A stretch of 64,000 nt of DNA, from assembly GCF_019904295.1 (NCBI RefSeq), contig NZ_CP065359.1, positions 1,327,001-1,391,000 on the forward strand, written 5' to 3'. Each line of letters starts with the position of its first letter. The first letter of the stretch is position 1. Positions 26,437 through 35,666 of this stretch are shown piece after piece. The notes under the pieces were generated by a model. It saw only the letters and a program-made list of their open reading frames with translations, did not search any database and was not told where the DNA came from. The translations under genes and the position numbers were made by a program. This DNA is from Ruegeria sp. SCSIO 43209. GTDB lineage: Bacteria; Pseudomonadota; Alphaproteobacteria; Rhodobacterales; Rhodobacteraceae.

Positions 26437-27263
26437 CCCCCCAAGAAACTCTTACGCACTTCGGGATCGGCAAGAAGTTCCTTGCCCGTACCGGTATAGG
26501 CATTTCGCCCCTGAACCAGCACGTACCCTTTGTCCGCGATCTCCAGCGCTTGTCGGGCGTTCTGTTCGACCATCAGGATCGGCAACCCGGTGCGGGAAAC
26601 CTCGATGATCCGGTCAAACAGCTCATCCATTACGATGGGTGAGACGCCAGCGGTGGGTTCGTCAAGCATCAGCACCTTGGGCTGAGTCATCAGCGCACGG
26701 CCAACGGCGACCTGTTGACGTTGACCACCTGACAGCTCTCCGGCGGCCTGATTGCGTTTGTCGCGGAGAATGGGGAAGAGGTCATAGACCTGTTCCATCG
26801 TCTGGCTGATGTCGTCGCGCCGGATGAAAGCACCCATCTCTAGGTTCTCTTCCACTGTCATCGACGTAAAAATGTTCGAGGTCTGCGGGACAAAGCCCAT
26901 GCCGCGTACCACGCGGTCTTGCGGGCTGAGATTGGTGATATCTTCGCCATCCAGCCGCACAGACCCTTGGCGTACGTCCAGCATGCCAAACACAGCCTTC
27001 ATTGCGGTGGATTTGCCCGCGCCGTTGGGGCCGACGATCACCGCGATCTCGCCCTTATCAACGGCGATGGTGCAGTCATGCAGGATGTCTGGCCCTTTGC
27101 CATAGCCACCAGTCATAGTGTCGCCAATCAGGAAAGGACCGCCCTCGACCCGATGCGTTTCACCGCTTTTGCGATGCGCTGGAGTCATGGTGCCGACACC
27201 ATGCGTATTGGTGATCGAGGCGTCCTTGTTGCCCTTATCGTCCTGGTAGGGGTTGTCGCTCAT
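26433..27263 (-). CDS. livF: Branched-chain amino-acid ABC transporter ATPase LivF
   Basis: A 276-residue ATPase subunit with Walker A GPNGAGKST (78-86), signature LSGGQRQQ and Walker B VLMLDEPTAGVSP. It is about 40 residues longer than E. coli LivF owing to a polar N-terminal extension (MSDNPYQDDKGNKDASITN) before the fold begins near IGDTMTGGYGKGPDI. The extension may be an alternative start artefact, but it is coupled to livG by a four-base overlap, which supports this start. Cytoplasmic; works with LivG. Confidence 0.94.
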   Translation of the reverse strand: MSDNPYQDDKGNKDASITNTHGVGTMTPAHRKSGETHRVEGGPFLIGDTMTGGYGKGPDILHDCTIAVDKGEIAVIVGPNGAGKSTAMKAVFGMLDVRQGSVRLDGEDITNLSPQDRVVRGMGFVPQTSNIFTSMTVEENLEMGAFIRRDDISQTMEQVYDLFPILRDKRNQAAGELSGGQRQQVAVGRALMTQPKVLMLDEPTAGVSPIVMDELFDRIIEVSRTGLPILMVEQNARQALEIADKGYVLVQGRNAYTGTGKELLADPEVRKSFLGG

Positions 27264-28048
27264 GCGCCCGCCTCCAGCTTGTCTTTGTTCTTAAGGCCGG
27301 TGCCTAGGTAAGCTTCGATCACGTGCTCATTGGCCTTGATCTCGTCCAGAGTGCCTTCGGCAAGCACCTTGCCCTCGGCCATGCATATGACTGGGTCGCA
27401 AATCTTGCCGATGAAATCCATGTCGTGCTCGATAACGACGAAGGTATAGCCGCGCTCCTTGTTCAGGCGCAGGATCGTGTCGGCGATGGTCATCAGGAGC
27501 GTGCGGTTCACACCAGCGCCGACCTCGTCCAAAAACACGATCTTGGCGTCGACCATCATGGTACGGCCAAGCTCCAGAAGTTTCTTCTGACCGCCCGAGA
27601 CCTGACCGGCCTTGTGATCGGCCAGATGTTCGATTGTCAGGAACTCCAGCACCTCATCGGCTTTCGCCCTAAGTGCGCGTTCCTCATCCGCGATACGCTT
27701 ACGCCCGAACCATGTGTTCCACAGCGATTCCCCGGATTGTGCGCCGGGCACCATCATCAGGTTTTCACGGCAGCTCATCGACGAAAACTCATGCGCGATC
27801 TGGAAGGTGCGCAGCAGGCCCTTATGAAACAGCTCGTGCGGGGGTAGGCCAGTGATATCCTCACCGTCCATGTGTACCTTACCGCTAGTCGGTGGAAGTA
27901 CGCCCGCGATCACGTTGAATAGCGTGGTTTTTCCGGCCCCGTTCGGTCCGATCAGACCGGTGATCGAGCCCTTTTGGATTTCCAGCGATGCCCCGTCCAC
28001 CGCATGAAACCCGCCGAAATGCTTGTGCACGTCATCGACGACGATCAT
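27260..28048 (-). CDS. livG: Branched-chain amino-acid ABC transporter ATPase LivG
   Basis: A 262-residue ATPase subunit with Walker A GPNGAGKT (34-41), signature VSGGQKKLLELGR and Walker B KIVFLDEVGAGVN. In that last motif the usual EPxAGLN reads EVGAGVN, an unusual change of the Pro after the catalytic Glu. It also has the LivG-type extra segment LWNTWFGRKRIADEER. First of the membrane-complex genes, 125 bases behind the binding-protein gene, with a hairpin between them that could lower downstream expression. Confidence 0.93.
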   Translation of the reverse strand: MIVVDDVHKHFGGFHAVDGASLEIQKGSITGLIGPNGAGKTTLFNVIAGVLPPTSGKVHMDGEDITGLPPHELFHKGLLRTFQIAHEFSSMSCRENLMMVPGAQSGESLWNTWFGRKRIADEERALRAKADEVLEFLTIEHLADHKAGQVSGGQKKLLELGRTMMVDAKIVFLDEVGAGVNRTLLMTIADTILRLNKERGYTFVVIEHDMDFIGKICDPVICMAEGKVLAEGTLDEIKANEHVIEAYLGTGLKNKDKLEAGA

Positions 28049-28118
28049 CTTTTCCCCTAGCCGCCGTTTTCGGCGTTTTTACCATCCCCGTTAACCGGAG
28101 TGCGGCCTTTTTTCATTG

Positions 28119-28146
28119 AAACAGCCCGGACACAAGGGCCGGGCTG
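28119..28146 (-). terminator. Attenuating hairpin between binding-protein gene and livG
   Basis: The arms CAGCCCGG (28122-28129) and CCGGGCTG (28139-28146) are followed on the minus strand by only three T. It is a weak terminator, placed so that the binding protein is made in excess of the membrane subunits, as is common for ABC importers. On the plus strand it is followed by a T5 run, but no plus gene precedes it. Confidence 0.65.
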
Positions 28147-28173
28147 CTTGTTTTTATGACTTTTAATCTTGGA

Positions 28174-29355
28174 TCAACGGAAGTTGACGGTCTTGTTTTC
28201 GCCGTCGGTCACCTCGATCTCGCGATAGGAACCTGCGCTTTCACCAGGGCCGATCAGCTCAACGCCCGATGCGCCGACATAATCGATGTCCTGACCGGCA
28301 GCCAACAGCTCCAGACCTTTAGCCAGTTCTCCGGGGAAGATTTGCTCACCCGGAGCATTGGCGACATCCATGATTTTCGCGCCGTATTCAGCGGGGTTGG
28401 TCGAACCTGCGGCCTGCATCGCCAGCATGAACAGCGCGGCGGCGTCATAGCTTTCCGGCGAGTAGGGCGACGAACCGTCAAAGCCCGCAGCTTCAGCCAT
28501 GGCAAAGTACTTCTCGGCACCTTCACCGCCCGAGCCAGCGATCTGACCGAACGAGCCGTTCAGGTCGGGGCCAACGTTTGCCGGCAGCGAGTCACCGATC
28601 ATGCCGCCCGGCAGACCGAACGTGTCAAACGCTCCGCTGTCCAGAGCCGACTGGATGATGCCCAAACCACCTTGGTCCAGATATCCTGCGACCACGAGAA
28701 TATCGCCACCGGCCGAGGCCAGCGCGCCAACTTCGGCCGAATAGTCGGCCTTGCCGTCTTCGTGCGCGGCAACGATGGTGACTTCGCCGCCCGAAGCCTC
28801 GAACGAGGACTGGATCGCGTCCGCCAGTCCCTTGCCATAGTCGTTGTTGGTGTACGTCAGAGCAATCGAGCTGATGCCACGGTCATTCAGGATGTCTGCC
28901 ATTACCTGACCTTCACGCGCATCCGACGGCGCGGTGCGGAAGAACAGGCCGTTGTCTTCCATGGTCGACAGACCCGGAGATGTGGCCGACGGCGAGATCA
29001 TGACCATGCCGTTCGGGATCGCGACGTTCTGCAGGATTGCGCCAGTGACGCCCGAGCAGTCGCCGCCGATGATACCGGCAACGCCATCGGCAATCATACG
29101 TTCGCCGTTCGAGGTGGCCAGACCATTGTCGATACAGCCGGTATCGGCGCGGGTTCCGGTCACGCTTGCGCCGTCCAGCAGTTTGCCGGATTCGGTGACC
29201 TCAGCCATCGCCATTTCAGCGCCCGAACCCATGGCCGGGGCCAGCGATTCAATCGGGCCTGTAAAGCCGAACAGCACGCCCAGCTTCACGTCCTCGGCCA
29301 TAGCGGTACCCGCCAGCAGAGCGGTTGCTGCAGTAGCGGTAAGCAGCTTTTTCAT
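28174..29355 (-). CDS. HAAT-family substrate-binding protein (LivK-like)
   Basis: A 393-residue periplasmic binding protein with the signal peptide MKKLLTATAATALLAGTAMA. The fold is that of leucine/amide binding proteins: VKLGVLFGFTGPIESLAPAMG at the N-terminus, ADGVAGIIGGDCSGVTGAIL, then YTNNDYGKGLADAIQSSFEASGG. Two cysteines (TGCIDNG and GGDCSG) could make a disulfide. It delivers its ligand to the LivHMGF complex encoded downstream. The exact ligand is not predictable by eye. First gene of the operon; its promoter region contains the 29433-29482 inverted repeat. Confidence 0.93.
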   Translation of the reverse strand: MKKLLTATAATALLAGTAMAEDVKLGVLFGFTGPIESLAPAMGSGAEMAMAEVTESGKLLDGASVTGTRADTGCIDNGLATSNGERMIADGVAGIIGGDCSGVTGAILQNVAIPNGMVMISPSATSPGLSTMEDNGLFFRTAPSDAREGQVMADILNDRGISSIALTYTNNDYGKGLADAIQSSFEASGGEVTIVAAHEDGKADYSAEVGALASAGGDILVVAGYLDQGGLGIIQSALDSGAFDTFGLPGGMIGDSLPANVGPDLNGSFGQIAGSGGEGAEKYFAMAEAAGFDGSSPYSPESYDAAALFMLAMQAAGSTNPAEYGAKIMDVANAPGEQIFPGELAKGLELLAAGQDIDYVGASGVELIGPGESAGSYREIEVTDGENKTVNFR

Positions 29356-29432
29356 TAGGTTACTCCCTATTTATCGTTTGAACGTCGTCGTTCTGGGCAT
29401 GACCCTAGGCAAGCTGTCCGAAAAAGAAAAGT

Positions 29433-29482
29433 CCTAACAAAAAAGTGCTTTTGAAAGCAGCAATCCTATCTGTTTTGTTAGG
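29433..29482. promoter_or_regulatory. Inverted repeat between divergent genes, possible operator
   Basis: The perfect 10-base arms CCTAACAAAA (29433-29442) and TTTTGTTAGG (29473-29482) are separated by 30 bases, with a second inverted pair TGCTTT/AAAGCA inside. It lies in the promoter region shared by the binding-protein gene (minus) and the sugar dehydrogenase gene (plus). It could be an operator for a dimeric regulator or a structured leader. No regulator is assigned. Confidence 0.45.
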
Positions 29483-29525
29483 CTAGGTCAGTTTGTTGCG
29501 GTGCACCACTAGGGATTGGGTCGAT

Positions 29526-30620
29526 ATGATCAGAACTTTTGCGATTCTCATTCTGTCGTGCTGGTCGATTGCAGGCTGGTCCGATGTCATCAACACAACC
29601 GGCGGGCCGGTTCAGGTTACTCAGGTGGTCAGAGGCCTTGATACACCTTGGGCGATTGGCATTCTTCCGGATGGCAGCTTTGTTGTCACTGAGCGAGATG
29701 GCGAGCTTTTGTACGTTGCCGGAGGTGAGGCGAAGCGCATCAAGGGTCTGCCAAAAGTGGTCGCGAACGGGCAGGGCGGTTTGCTAGATGTCACCATCGC
29801 GCGTGACTTTAATCAGACCCGCGAGCTTTTTCTGACTTTCTCCAAATCGCAACGAGGCGGTGCAGGCACCGCTGTCGCTGTCGCTCGTTTATCGGAAAAC
29901 GGAGAACGTCTAACCAATCTGCGCGTGATATTCGAGGCCTCTCCCGGTGGCTCAGGCGGGCGCCACTTTGGTTCTCGCGTCGTTGAAGCGAATGATGGCA
30001 CGTTGTTCGTCACTATCGGTGACCGAGGTGATCGCCCGGCTGCGCAGGATCGAACGAACCACATGGGTACGGTCATTCGGATCAACCGTGATGGTTCAGT
30101 TCCCAGTGATAACCCGTTTGTGGGCAATCCCGGTGTCCGCCCCGAGATCTGGTCGTTTGGTCACAGAAACGCTCAGGGTGCCAATTTGGATCAGCAGGGC
30201 CGGCTTTGGGTTTCGGAACACGGGGCAAAAGGCGGGGATGAGGTTAATCTGATCAGACCCGGTGCCAATTATGGCTGGCCAGTGATTTCGTATGGCGTTC
30301 ATTATTCGGGTCAGAAGATCGGTGAAGGCACGTCGAAGCAAGGAATGGAACAGCCCGAGCATTATTGGGATCCTTCCATCGCACCCTCTGGCTTGATGGT
30401 CTATTCCGGGAAACTTTGGCCGGAATGGAAGGGGAATCTGTTCGTTGGCTCTTTGAAATTCGACTACATTGCACGTTTGGCGGGCGATCCACTGCGTGAG
30501 GCTGAGCAGATCGAAGGCCCCGAGACCGAACGTGTTCGCGACATCGCCGAATCACCAGATGGGTCGATCTGGTTCATTTCCGTCGGGCAAGGCGCGGTTT
30601 ACCGAATGACGCCCCTCTGA
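29526..30620 (+). CDS. PQQ-dependent soluble sugar dehydrogenase (GSDH/YliI family)
   Basis: A 364-residue exported protein with signal peptide MIRTFAILILSCWSIAGWS; the in-frame sequence before this ATG is not signal-like. It forms the six-bladed propeller of the glucose/sorbosone dehydrogenase family: LDTPWAIGILPDGSFVVTERDG, GGSGGRHFGSRVVEANDGTLFVTIGDRGDR, FGHRNAQGANLDQ, WVSEHGAKGGDEVNLIRPGANYGWP. E. coli YliI (aldose sugar dehydrogenase) is the nearest named type. Such enzymes oxidise sugars in the periplasm with PQQ. The substrate is unknown, and no pqq genes are in the window. Confidence 0.88.
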   Translation: MIRTFAILILSCWSIAGWSDVINTTGGPVQVTQVVRGLDTPWAIGILPDGSFVVTERDGELLYVAGGEAKRIKGLPKVVANGQGGLLDVTIARDFNQTRELFLTFSKSQRGGAGTAVAVARLSENGERLTNLRVIFEASPGGSGGRHFGSRVVEANDGTLFVTIGDRGDRPAAQDRTNHMGTVIRINRDGSVPSDNPFVGNPGVRPEIWSFGHRNAQGANLDQQGRLWVSEHGAKGGDEVNLIRPGANYGWPVISYGVHYSGQKIGEGTSKQGMEQPEHYWDPSIAPSGLMVYSGKLWPEWKGNLFVGSLKFDYIARLAGDPLREAEQIEGPETERVRDIAESPDGSIWFISVGQGAVYRMTPL

Positions 30621-30708
30621 CGGTATAAAACGGGGTTAGGGCGTTTGCATCTATGCCATTCGGTCACGGTGTATCTGTTCCGGGCTTCAGTGTGATCAGG
30701 AGATTTGA

Positions 30709-31236
30709 ATGTGTGATTTTGTAATCGAGCTTTGTGAAACAATGCCGCCAAAGCGCGAACTGAATACGATCCTGGCACAATATTATGCGCTTATCGTGCA
30801 ACGAATGCAGGATATGGGCTTTGAGATTGATCCAGCGGCCCCCGAAAGCGCATTGGCGGAGTTTTGGGCGCATTCAGATGATTACCTACCCCCGAATGGA
30901 TGTCTTGTGGTGGCGCGAAACGATGCCGGAGACATCATTGGATGTGGGATGCTGAAACGATTTGATCACCAAACCGGTGAACTTAAGCGGGTTTTTGTGA
31001 CCGAGGAGGCACGGGGGACCGGTGCCGGGCGTGCCTTGATCGAAGCCCGGGAACAGGCCGCGCGTGATATGGGTTTGAAACGCCTCATCGCCGATACGCT
31101 TACACCGAATGTCGAAATGCGCGACCTATACCCCAAACTTGGTTTTGTTGAACTGGACTCACCAATCGAAACCACGACCTATCTGGATCAACCGATGTTA
31201 CGGCCGCACCTGCACTACTTTGCGAAAGATTTGTAA
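30709..31236 (+). CDS. GNAT-family N-acetyltransferase
   Basis: A 175-residue cytoplasmic acyltransferase. The acetyl-CoA binding loop is RVFVTEEARGTGAGRALIEARE (about residues 94-115), followed by KRLIADTLTPNVEMRDLYPKLGFVEL, a standard GNAT motif A/B arrangement. The substrate cannot be inferred. It is a single gene with GGAG seven bases before ATG and convergent with the GlxA-type regulator gene. Confidence 0.9.
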   Translation: MCDFVIELCETMPPKRELNTILAQYYALIVQRMQDMGFEIDPAAPESALAEFWAHSDDYLPPNGCLVVARNDAGDIIGCGMLKRFDHQTGELKRVFVTEEARGTGAGRALIEAREQAARDMGLKRLIADTLTPNVEMRDLYPKLGFVELDSPIETTTYLDQPMLRPHLHYFAKDL

Positions 31237-31256
31237 GGTTTCCCTGCGGCTTTGGA

Positions 31257-32261
31257 TTAAACAGACAACCGACCGCTCTGTGCACCGCGTTCGCGATAAG
31301 GCGTGGTGTTGTAATGCGCCCGGTAGCATTTGGAGAAATGCGACGGGCTGGCAAAGCCGCAAGCCAGCGCCACATTGATGACGCTCATATCGGTCTGCAT
31401 CAGCAAGTTCCGCGCTTTATGCAGGCGCAGTTCCATGTAGTAGCGCTTGGGCGAGCGGCTGAGATAGCGGCGGAACAGACGTTCTAGCTGGCGCGTCGAC
31501 ATGCCTACGTCCTTGGCTAGAATAGAAGGCGAGATTGGCTCTTCTATGTTCTTTTCCATCATCAGGATAACCTGACTGAGCTTGGGGTGGCGCACGCCGA
31601 TCCGTGTAGGTGTCGACAAACGTTGTGTGTCCTGATCCGTACGTATCGAAGAATAGATCATCTGATCAGCGACCGCGTTGGCCAGATCTTCTCCGTAATC
31701 TTCGGCAATCAGCTTGAGCATCAGGTCAATCGAGGATGTGCCGCCTGCAGTTGTCATTCGGTTGCCATCAACCAAAAACACCGACTTGGTCAGCTCTACT
31801 GTGTCGAATTCTTCGGCAAAACTGTCTGAGTTTTCCCAATGGATCGTTGCGCGCTTGCCTTCCAGCAAACCGGCTTTGGCCAGCGTATAGGCCGCGGTGC
31901 AAAGACCGCCGATTTTCAACCCTTTACGCGCTTCGCGGCGTACCCAATTCAGAATGCGCTTGGTGGTTGCCGCTTGTACATCGACCCCCCCGCAGATCAG
32001 GACGACGTCGTCACGCTGTAATTCGGTCAGATCAGAATCAAGATTGAAAGAAGTACCGGCTGAACAAGTCACTGTTTCACCGCCTTCGCCCGTCAAGGTC
32101 CATGTATAAAGCTCTCGGTTGGCCATTCGATTGGCGATCCGCAGACTGTCCAAAGCCGAAGCGAATGACAGAAGGGAAAACTTGTCCAAAAGCACAAATA
32201 CAAAGTTATGCGGCTTGCCTGTGCTATGATCCACAGTGACAACTTGGCGTTGCTCTTGCAT
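31257..32261 (-). CDS. GlxA-family transcriptional regulator (DJ-1/PfpI domain plus AraC HTH)
   Basis: A 334-residue regulator. The N-terminal 190 residues form a DJ-1/PfpI-like ligand domain (FVFVLLDKFSLLSFASALDSLRIAN, GGLCTAAYTLAKAGLL). The C-terminal 110 are an AraC-type pair of helix-turn-helices (SPSILAKDVGMSTRQLERLFRRYLSRSPKRYYMELRLHKARNLL and VINVALACGFASPSHFSKCYRAHYNTTP). This architecture is shared by GbdR, CdhR and ArgR-type regulators of glycine betaine, carnitine or arginine use; closest in feel to GbdR. No target genes are adjacent, so the ligand is not assigned. Confidence 0.92.
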   Translation of the reverse strand: MQEQRQVVTVDHSTGKPHNFVFVLLDKFSLLSFASALDSLRIANRMANRELYTWTLTGEGGETVTCSAGTSFNLDSDLTELQRDDVVLICGGVDVQAATTKRILNWVRREARKGLKIGGLCTAAYTLAKAGLLEGKRATIHWENSDSFAEEFDTVELTKSVFLVDGNRMTTAGGTSSIDLMLKLIAEDYGEDLANAVADQMIYSSIRTDQDTQRLSTPTRIGVRHPKLSQVILMMEKNIEEPISPSILAKDVGMSTRQLERLFRRYLSRSPKRYYMELRLHKARNLLMQTDMSVINVALACGFASPSHFSKCYRAHYNTTPYRERGAQSGRLSV

Positions 32262-32430
32262 GGCGAACTGTCCTTGATTCGGCGCGCACCGGGATTTCCA
32301 CGGTGGCGGATATGCCAGTCACCATGCTCAAAGCTTGATTATGGCGTCAAGAGGCGCAAAAGGGATATGGCCTCTCATTCATGCATTTTGTATAGAGGCC
32401 ACCTGAAATACTTCAGCGGAGATAAAAGCT

Positions 32431-33801
32431 ATGACTGAATGGCAAAAAACGAACTGGCGCAACAAGCCCCGGGTTCAGATGCCAGACTATACCGACGCGG
32501 CCGCGCTGGCCAAAGTCGAGGCGCAGCTTTCGCAGTATCCCCCGCTGGTTTTTGCGGGTGAAGCGCGACGGCTGAAGCAGCATCTGGGAGCCGCGGGCCG
32601 TGGCGAAGCGTTCCTGTTGCAAGGCGGAGATTGCGCTGAAAGCTTTGAGCAGTTTAGCGCGGATGCGATCCGTGACACGTTCAAGGTGATGCTGCAGATG
32701 GCAATGGTGCTAACTTACGGCGCCAAGGTTCCCGTGGTTAAAGTTGGCCGCATGGCGGGCCAGTTTGCAAAACCGCGCAGTGCGCCGACCGAGGTTGTGG
32801 ACGGTGTGGAACTGCCCAGCTACCGCGGCGACATCATCAATGAGCTGGCCTTTACACCCGAGGCACGTATTCCGAATCCCGACAAGATGCTTCAGGCCTA
32901 TACACAGGCGGCGGCAACACTGAATCTGCTGCGGGCGTTCTCGACCGGTGGTTTTGCGGATATGAGCCACGTGCATTCGTGGACGCTGGGTTTTGCCGAC
33001 GGGCAAGACGTTCAGAAATACTCTGAGATCGCCGACCGCATTCAGGATTCGATTGACTTCATGGGGGCTGCGGGCATCACCGCAGATACCACACACGAAT
33101 TCTCGTCGGTGGAATTCTACACCAGCCACGAAGGCCTGCTGCTTGAGTACGAAGAGGCGCTGACGCGTCTGGATTCGACATCTGGCAATTGGTTGGCTGG
33201 CTCGGGTCACATGATCTGGATCGGCGATCGGACCCGTCAGCCCGACGGTGCGCATGTCGAGTTCTGCCGGGGTGTTCTGAACCCGATTGGTCTGAAATGT
33301 GGCCCGACAACCAGTGCCGAAGACCTCAAGGTTCTGATGTCCAAGTTGAATCCAGAAAACGAAGAGGGGCGTCTGACTCTGATCGCGCGCTTTGGTGCAG
33401 GTAAAGCGGGTGAGCATCTGCCGCGTCTGGTCAAAGCCGTGAAGGAAGAGGGCGCACAGGTGACTTGGGTCTGCGATCCGATGCATGGCAACACGATCAA
33501 ATCCGCGACCGGCTACAAGACCCGGCCGTTTGATTCCGTGCTGCGCGAAGTACGCGATTTCTTTGGCGTACATCAGGCTGAAGGCACGATCCCCGGTGGT
33601 GTTCATTTCGAGATGACAGGGCTGGATGTCACCGAATGCACCGGAGGTGTGCGCGCGGTGACAGAAGAGGATCTTTCGGATCGCTATCACACAGCTTGCG
33701 ACCCGCGCCTGAACGCCTCGCAGTCGCTGGAACTTGCATTCCTTGTCGCGGAAGAACTGACCAACCTACGTCGTGACCGCAGCAAGCGCGCTGCAAGCTG
33801 A
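32431..33801 (+). CDS. 3-deoxy-7-phosphoheptulonate synthase, class II
   Basis: A 456-residue DAHP synthase of the plant/actinobacterial (class II, AroAII) type, condensing erythrose-4-phosphate and PEP in the first step of the shikimate pathway. GGDCAESF (65-72) holds the metal-ligand Cys68; [31 protein letters not shown] MHGNTIKS and [18 protein letters not shown] are also present. The length is normal. It is monocistronic, with a strong terminator 27 bases past the stop. A type II dehydroquinase of the same pathway lies at 59.2 kb. Confidence 0.96.
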   Translation: MTEWQKTNWRNKPRVQMPDYTDAAALAKVEAQLSQYPPLVFAGEARRLKQHLGAAGRGEAFLLQGGDCAESFEQFSADAIRDTFKVMLQMAMVLTYGAKVPVVKVGRMAGQFAKPRSAPTEVVDGVELPSYRGDIINELAFTPEARIPNPDKMLQAYTQAAATLNLLRAFSTGGFADMSHVHSWTLGFADGQDVQKYSEIADRIQDSIDFMGAAGITADTTHEFSSVEFYTSHEGLLLEYEEALTRLDSTSGNWLAGSGHMIWIGDRTRQPDGAHVEFCRGVLNPIGLKCGPTTSAEDLKVLMSKLNPENEEGRLTLIARFGAGKAGEHLPRLVKAVKEEGAQVTWVCDPMHGNTIKSATGYKTRPFDSVLREVRDFFGVHQAEGTIPGGVHFEMTGLDVTECTGGVRAVTEEDLSDRYHTACDPRLNASQSLELAFLVAEELTNLRRDRSKRAAS

Positions 33802-33827
33802 CTTCGAATACATCCTGAATTAGTAAG

Positions 33828-33853
33828 ACGGCGGGCCTCATGCCCGCCGTTTT
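33828..33853 (+). terminator. Rho-independent terminator of the DAHP synthase gene
   Basis: The arms ACGGCGGGC (33828-33836) and GCCCGCCGT (33842-33850) have a five-base loop and are followed by TTTCATTT. It lies between convergent genes. Confidence 0.88.
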
Positions 33854-33856
33854 CAT

Positions 33857-34528
33857 TTAGTCGTCACGTGATGATACCAACCTTAGGTGCGGTGCCCCTT
33901 TGAACGTGGTCTGGTCTTCAGCGAACCCCTCTGCTTGCTGTTGGACAGGCCTCGGAGGCTGTTGCAGTTCAGAGATCGGGTTGACGCGGCGATCCGAGAC
34001 GATGAAGCGACGCGGTGTCGCCCCGATGGTTCCGTCGCTGACCATAACCCCAAGAATGCGGCTGACGTCGCCCAGATCGCTTTTAAGCGGCAGCAGGATC
34101 ATGCGGGCCTGAAGGCTGGTTCGTCCGAGCTTGCCTTTCGAAAGCAAGCCCAGTTCAGCAACTGCGGGGCCGGTGAGGACTTGGCCCAGAATGGATTTGA
34201 CATCATCGCGGGCGCTCGGTTCGAAAAAAGCCGTTAGAGGCATACCGCGAACTTCCATGCCCGCCAGATTGTTCAGGTGACTTCCCGCCAGCCGAAACCG
34301 GGCCAAACCCGGCGCGATGCGTTCCAGTATGAAAGTGTATTCGAGAACATTCTCCAGGCCGCGCGGATCGATCTGCGAGCGCATCGGAACGCCTTCACCT
34401 GTCAGCAAGGCGGTCCAATAGGCTTCGGCCTGACGGATGGGAGAAAGGCTTCGCCCGCTGTCAAATCGGTCCATTGCGATGATCTTTCCAAGTTCTGAGC
34501 CGGAACCAGTCCCGAAAAAGGTTTTCAT
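33857..34528 (-). CDS. PAS-domain protein (PAS_5 type)
   Basis: A 223-residue soluble protein. Residues about 28-175 match the alphaproteobacterial PAS_5 family (SPIRQAEAYWTALLTGEGVPMRSQIDPRGLENVLEYTFILERIAPGLARFRLAGSHLNNLAGMEVRGMPLTAFF). There is no kinase, cyclase or HTH domain after it, so it is probably a sensory or adaptor protein. The last 45 residues are proline/glutamine-rich and likely disordered. It is divergent from yicC. A CtrA-type site lies 125 bases before its start. Confidence 0.85.
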   Translation of the reverse strand: MKTFFGTGSGSELGKIIAMDRFDSGRSLSPIRQAEAYWTALLTGEGVPMRSQIDPRGLENVLEYTFILERIAPGLARFRLAGSHLNNLAGMEVRGMPLTAFFEPSARDDVKSILGQVLTGPAVAELGLLSKGKLGRTSLQARMILLPLKSDLGDVSRILGVMVSDGTIGATPRRFIVSDRRVNPISELQQPPRPVQQQAEGFAEDQTTFKGAPHLRLVSSRDD

Positions 34529-34652
34529 TTCATCACCCTACCGTCAATCACTCGCGATTTTCCTAAAATGCCATCTAATGGGCAAAGCTGCGATCCGCCA
34601 GCTTTTCTGACTGTCAGATTGACACGGGTTAATACAATTTTGGAGCAATTCT

Positions 34653-34667
34653 TTAACGAATGGTTAA
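34653..34667. promoter_or_regulatory. CtrA-type binding site
   Basis: TTAA-CGAATGG-TTAA, followed by C, is a full TTAA-N7-TTAA motif of the cell-cycle regulator CtrA of alphaproteobacteria. It lies in the 232-base gap between the divergent PAS gene and yicC. Which gene it controls is inferred only; the PAS gene is the more likely target. Confidence 0.6.
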
Positions 34668-34760
34668 CCTCTTGGCATTGATTGGGGAATGAGCAAGGTC
34701 TTGCCCCTTGCTGGTCAATGGCATTAGGTGCGACCAGTGAATTTGACGGAAAGGGCAGGC

Positions 34761-35651
34761 ATGATCAAATCCATGACCGGTTTCGCCTCGGGCAAGGGGG
34801 CGTTTGGTCCCCATAGCTGGACTTGGGAATTGCGCAGCGTCAATGGCAAGGGGCTGGATCTACGTCTGCGGCTTCCCGATTGGTTGACAGGGTTAGAGGC
34901 CGCGCTGAGAGGCGATCTGTCGAAGCAGGTCAACCGAGGGAACATCACGCTGTCCCTTCGGATGGGACGGGAAGAATCCGCCGCGGATGTCCGGTTGAAC
35001 ACCCCAGCGATGGAAGCTGCGCTGGATGCACTGGCCCAGACCGAAGCGCTTGCAGGCGCGCGGGGCGTATTGTTGGCTCCGTCCAAAGCCAGCGATCTTC
35101 TTGCCTTGAAAGGCATGTTGGAAGCCGGAGCTGACGCGGATGATCCAGCCCAGCTTGTCGAGCACCTGAAGTCTGAGTTCGGTGGCTTGCTTGCTTCATT
35201 CATTGAGATGCGCGGTTCCGAAGGTGAAGCTCTGTCAGGCATTCTTGCGGGACAACTCGACCAAGTCGCAAAGCTGACGGATCAGGCCGCTGATCTGGCC
35301 GAGCGTCGCCGCGAGGAAATGGCGCAAAACATGCGCGAAAACCTGACACGCGTTCTCGACAATACGCAAGGTGCGGACCCTGATCGCGTTGCACAAGAAC
35401 TGGCCCTGATCGCGGTCAAGGCCGATATTACCGAAGAAATTGACCGGTTGAAGGCCCATGTCACTGCGGCGCGTTCCCTTTTGACGCAAGACGGCCCGGT
35501 TGGGCGTAAGCTGGATTTCCTGATGCAAGAATTCAATCGTGAGGCCAATACGCTCTGCTCGAAATCGCAGAATGCCGAACTGACGGCGGTTGGGTTGGAG
35601 CTGAAAGCGGTCATCGATCAGATGCGCGAGCAAGTGCAGAACGTGGAATAA
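34761..35651 (+). CDS. yicC: YicC-family endoribonuclease
   Basis: A 296-residue protein; the start is ATG of MIKSMTGFASGKGAFG, the family's conserved N-terminus (an in-frame start 33 bases upstream is rejected for that reason). The C-terminal half has GRKLDFLMQEFNREANTLCSKSQNAELTAVGLELKAVIDQMREQVQNVE, the YicC signature with the metal-binding acidic residues. E. coli YicC is an RNase that acts on sRNA. It is next to gmk (15 bases), the usual arrangement in Proteobacteria. Confidence 0.95.
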   Translation: MIKSMTGFASGKGAFGPHSWTWELRSVNGKGLDLRLRLPDWLTGLEAALRGDLSKQVNRGNITLSLRMGREESAADVRLNTPAMEAALDALAQTEALAGARGVLLAPSKASDLLALKGMLEAGADADDPAQLVEHLKSEFGGLLASFIEMRGSEGEALSGILAGQLDQVAKLTDQAADLAERRREEMAQNMRENLTRVLDNTQGADPDRVAQELALIAVKADITEEIDRLKAHVTAARSLLTQDGPVGRKLDFLMQEFNREANTLCSKSQNAELTAVGLELKAVIDQMREQVQNVE

Positions 35652-35666
35652 GGACGGGAACATCAC

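Noticed and set aside
28156..29358. 400-codon plus-strand frame opposite the liv binding-protein gene
   Set aside because: Antisense shadow; the minus-strand protein has a signal peptide and the full binding-protein fold.
32710..33690. 326-codon minus-strand frame opposite DAHP synthase
   Set aside because: Shadow of a certain gene; no motif and no start signal.
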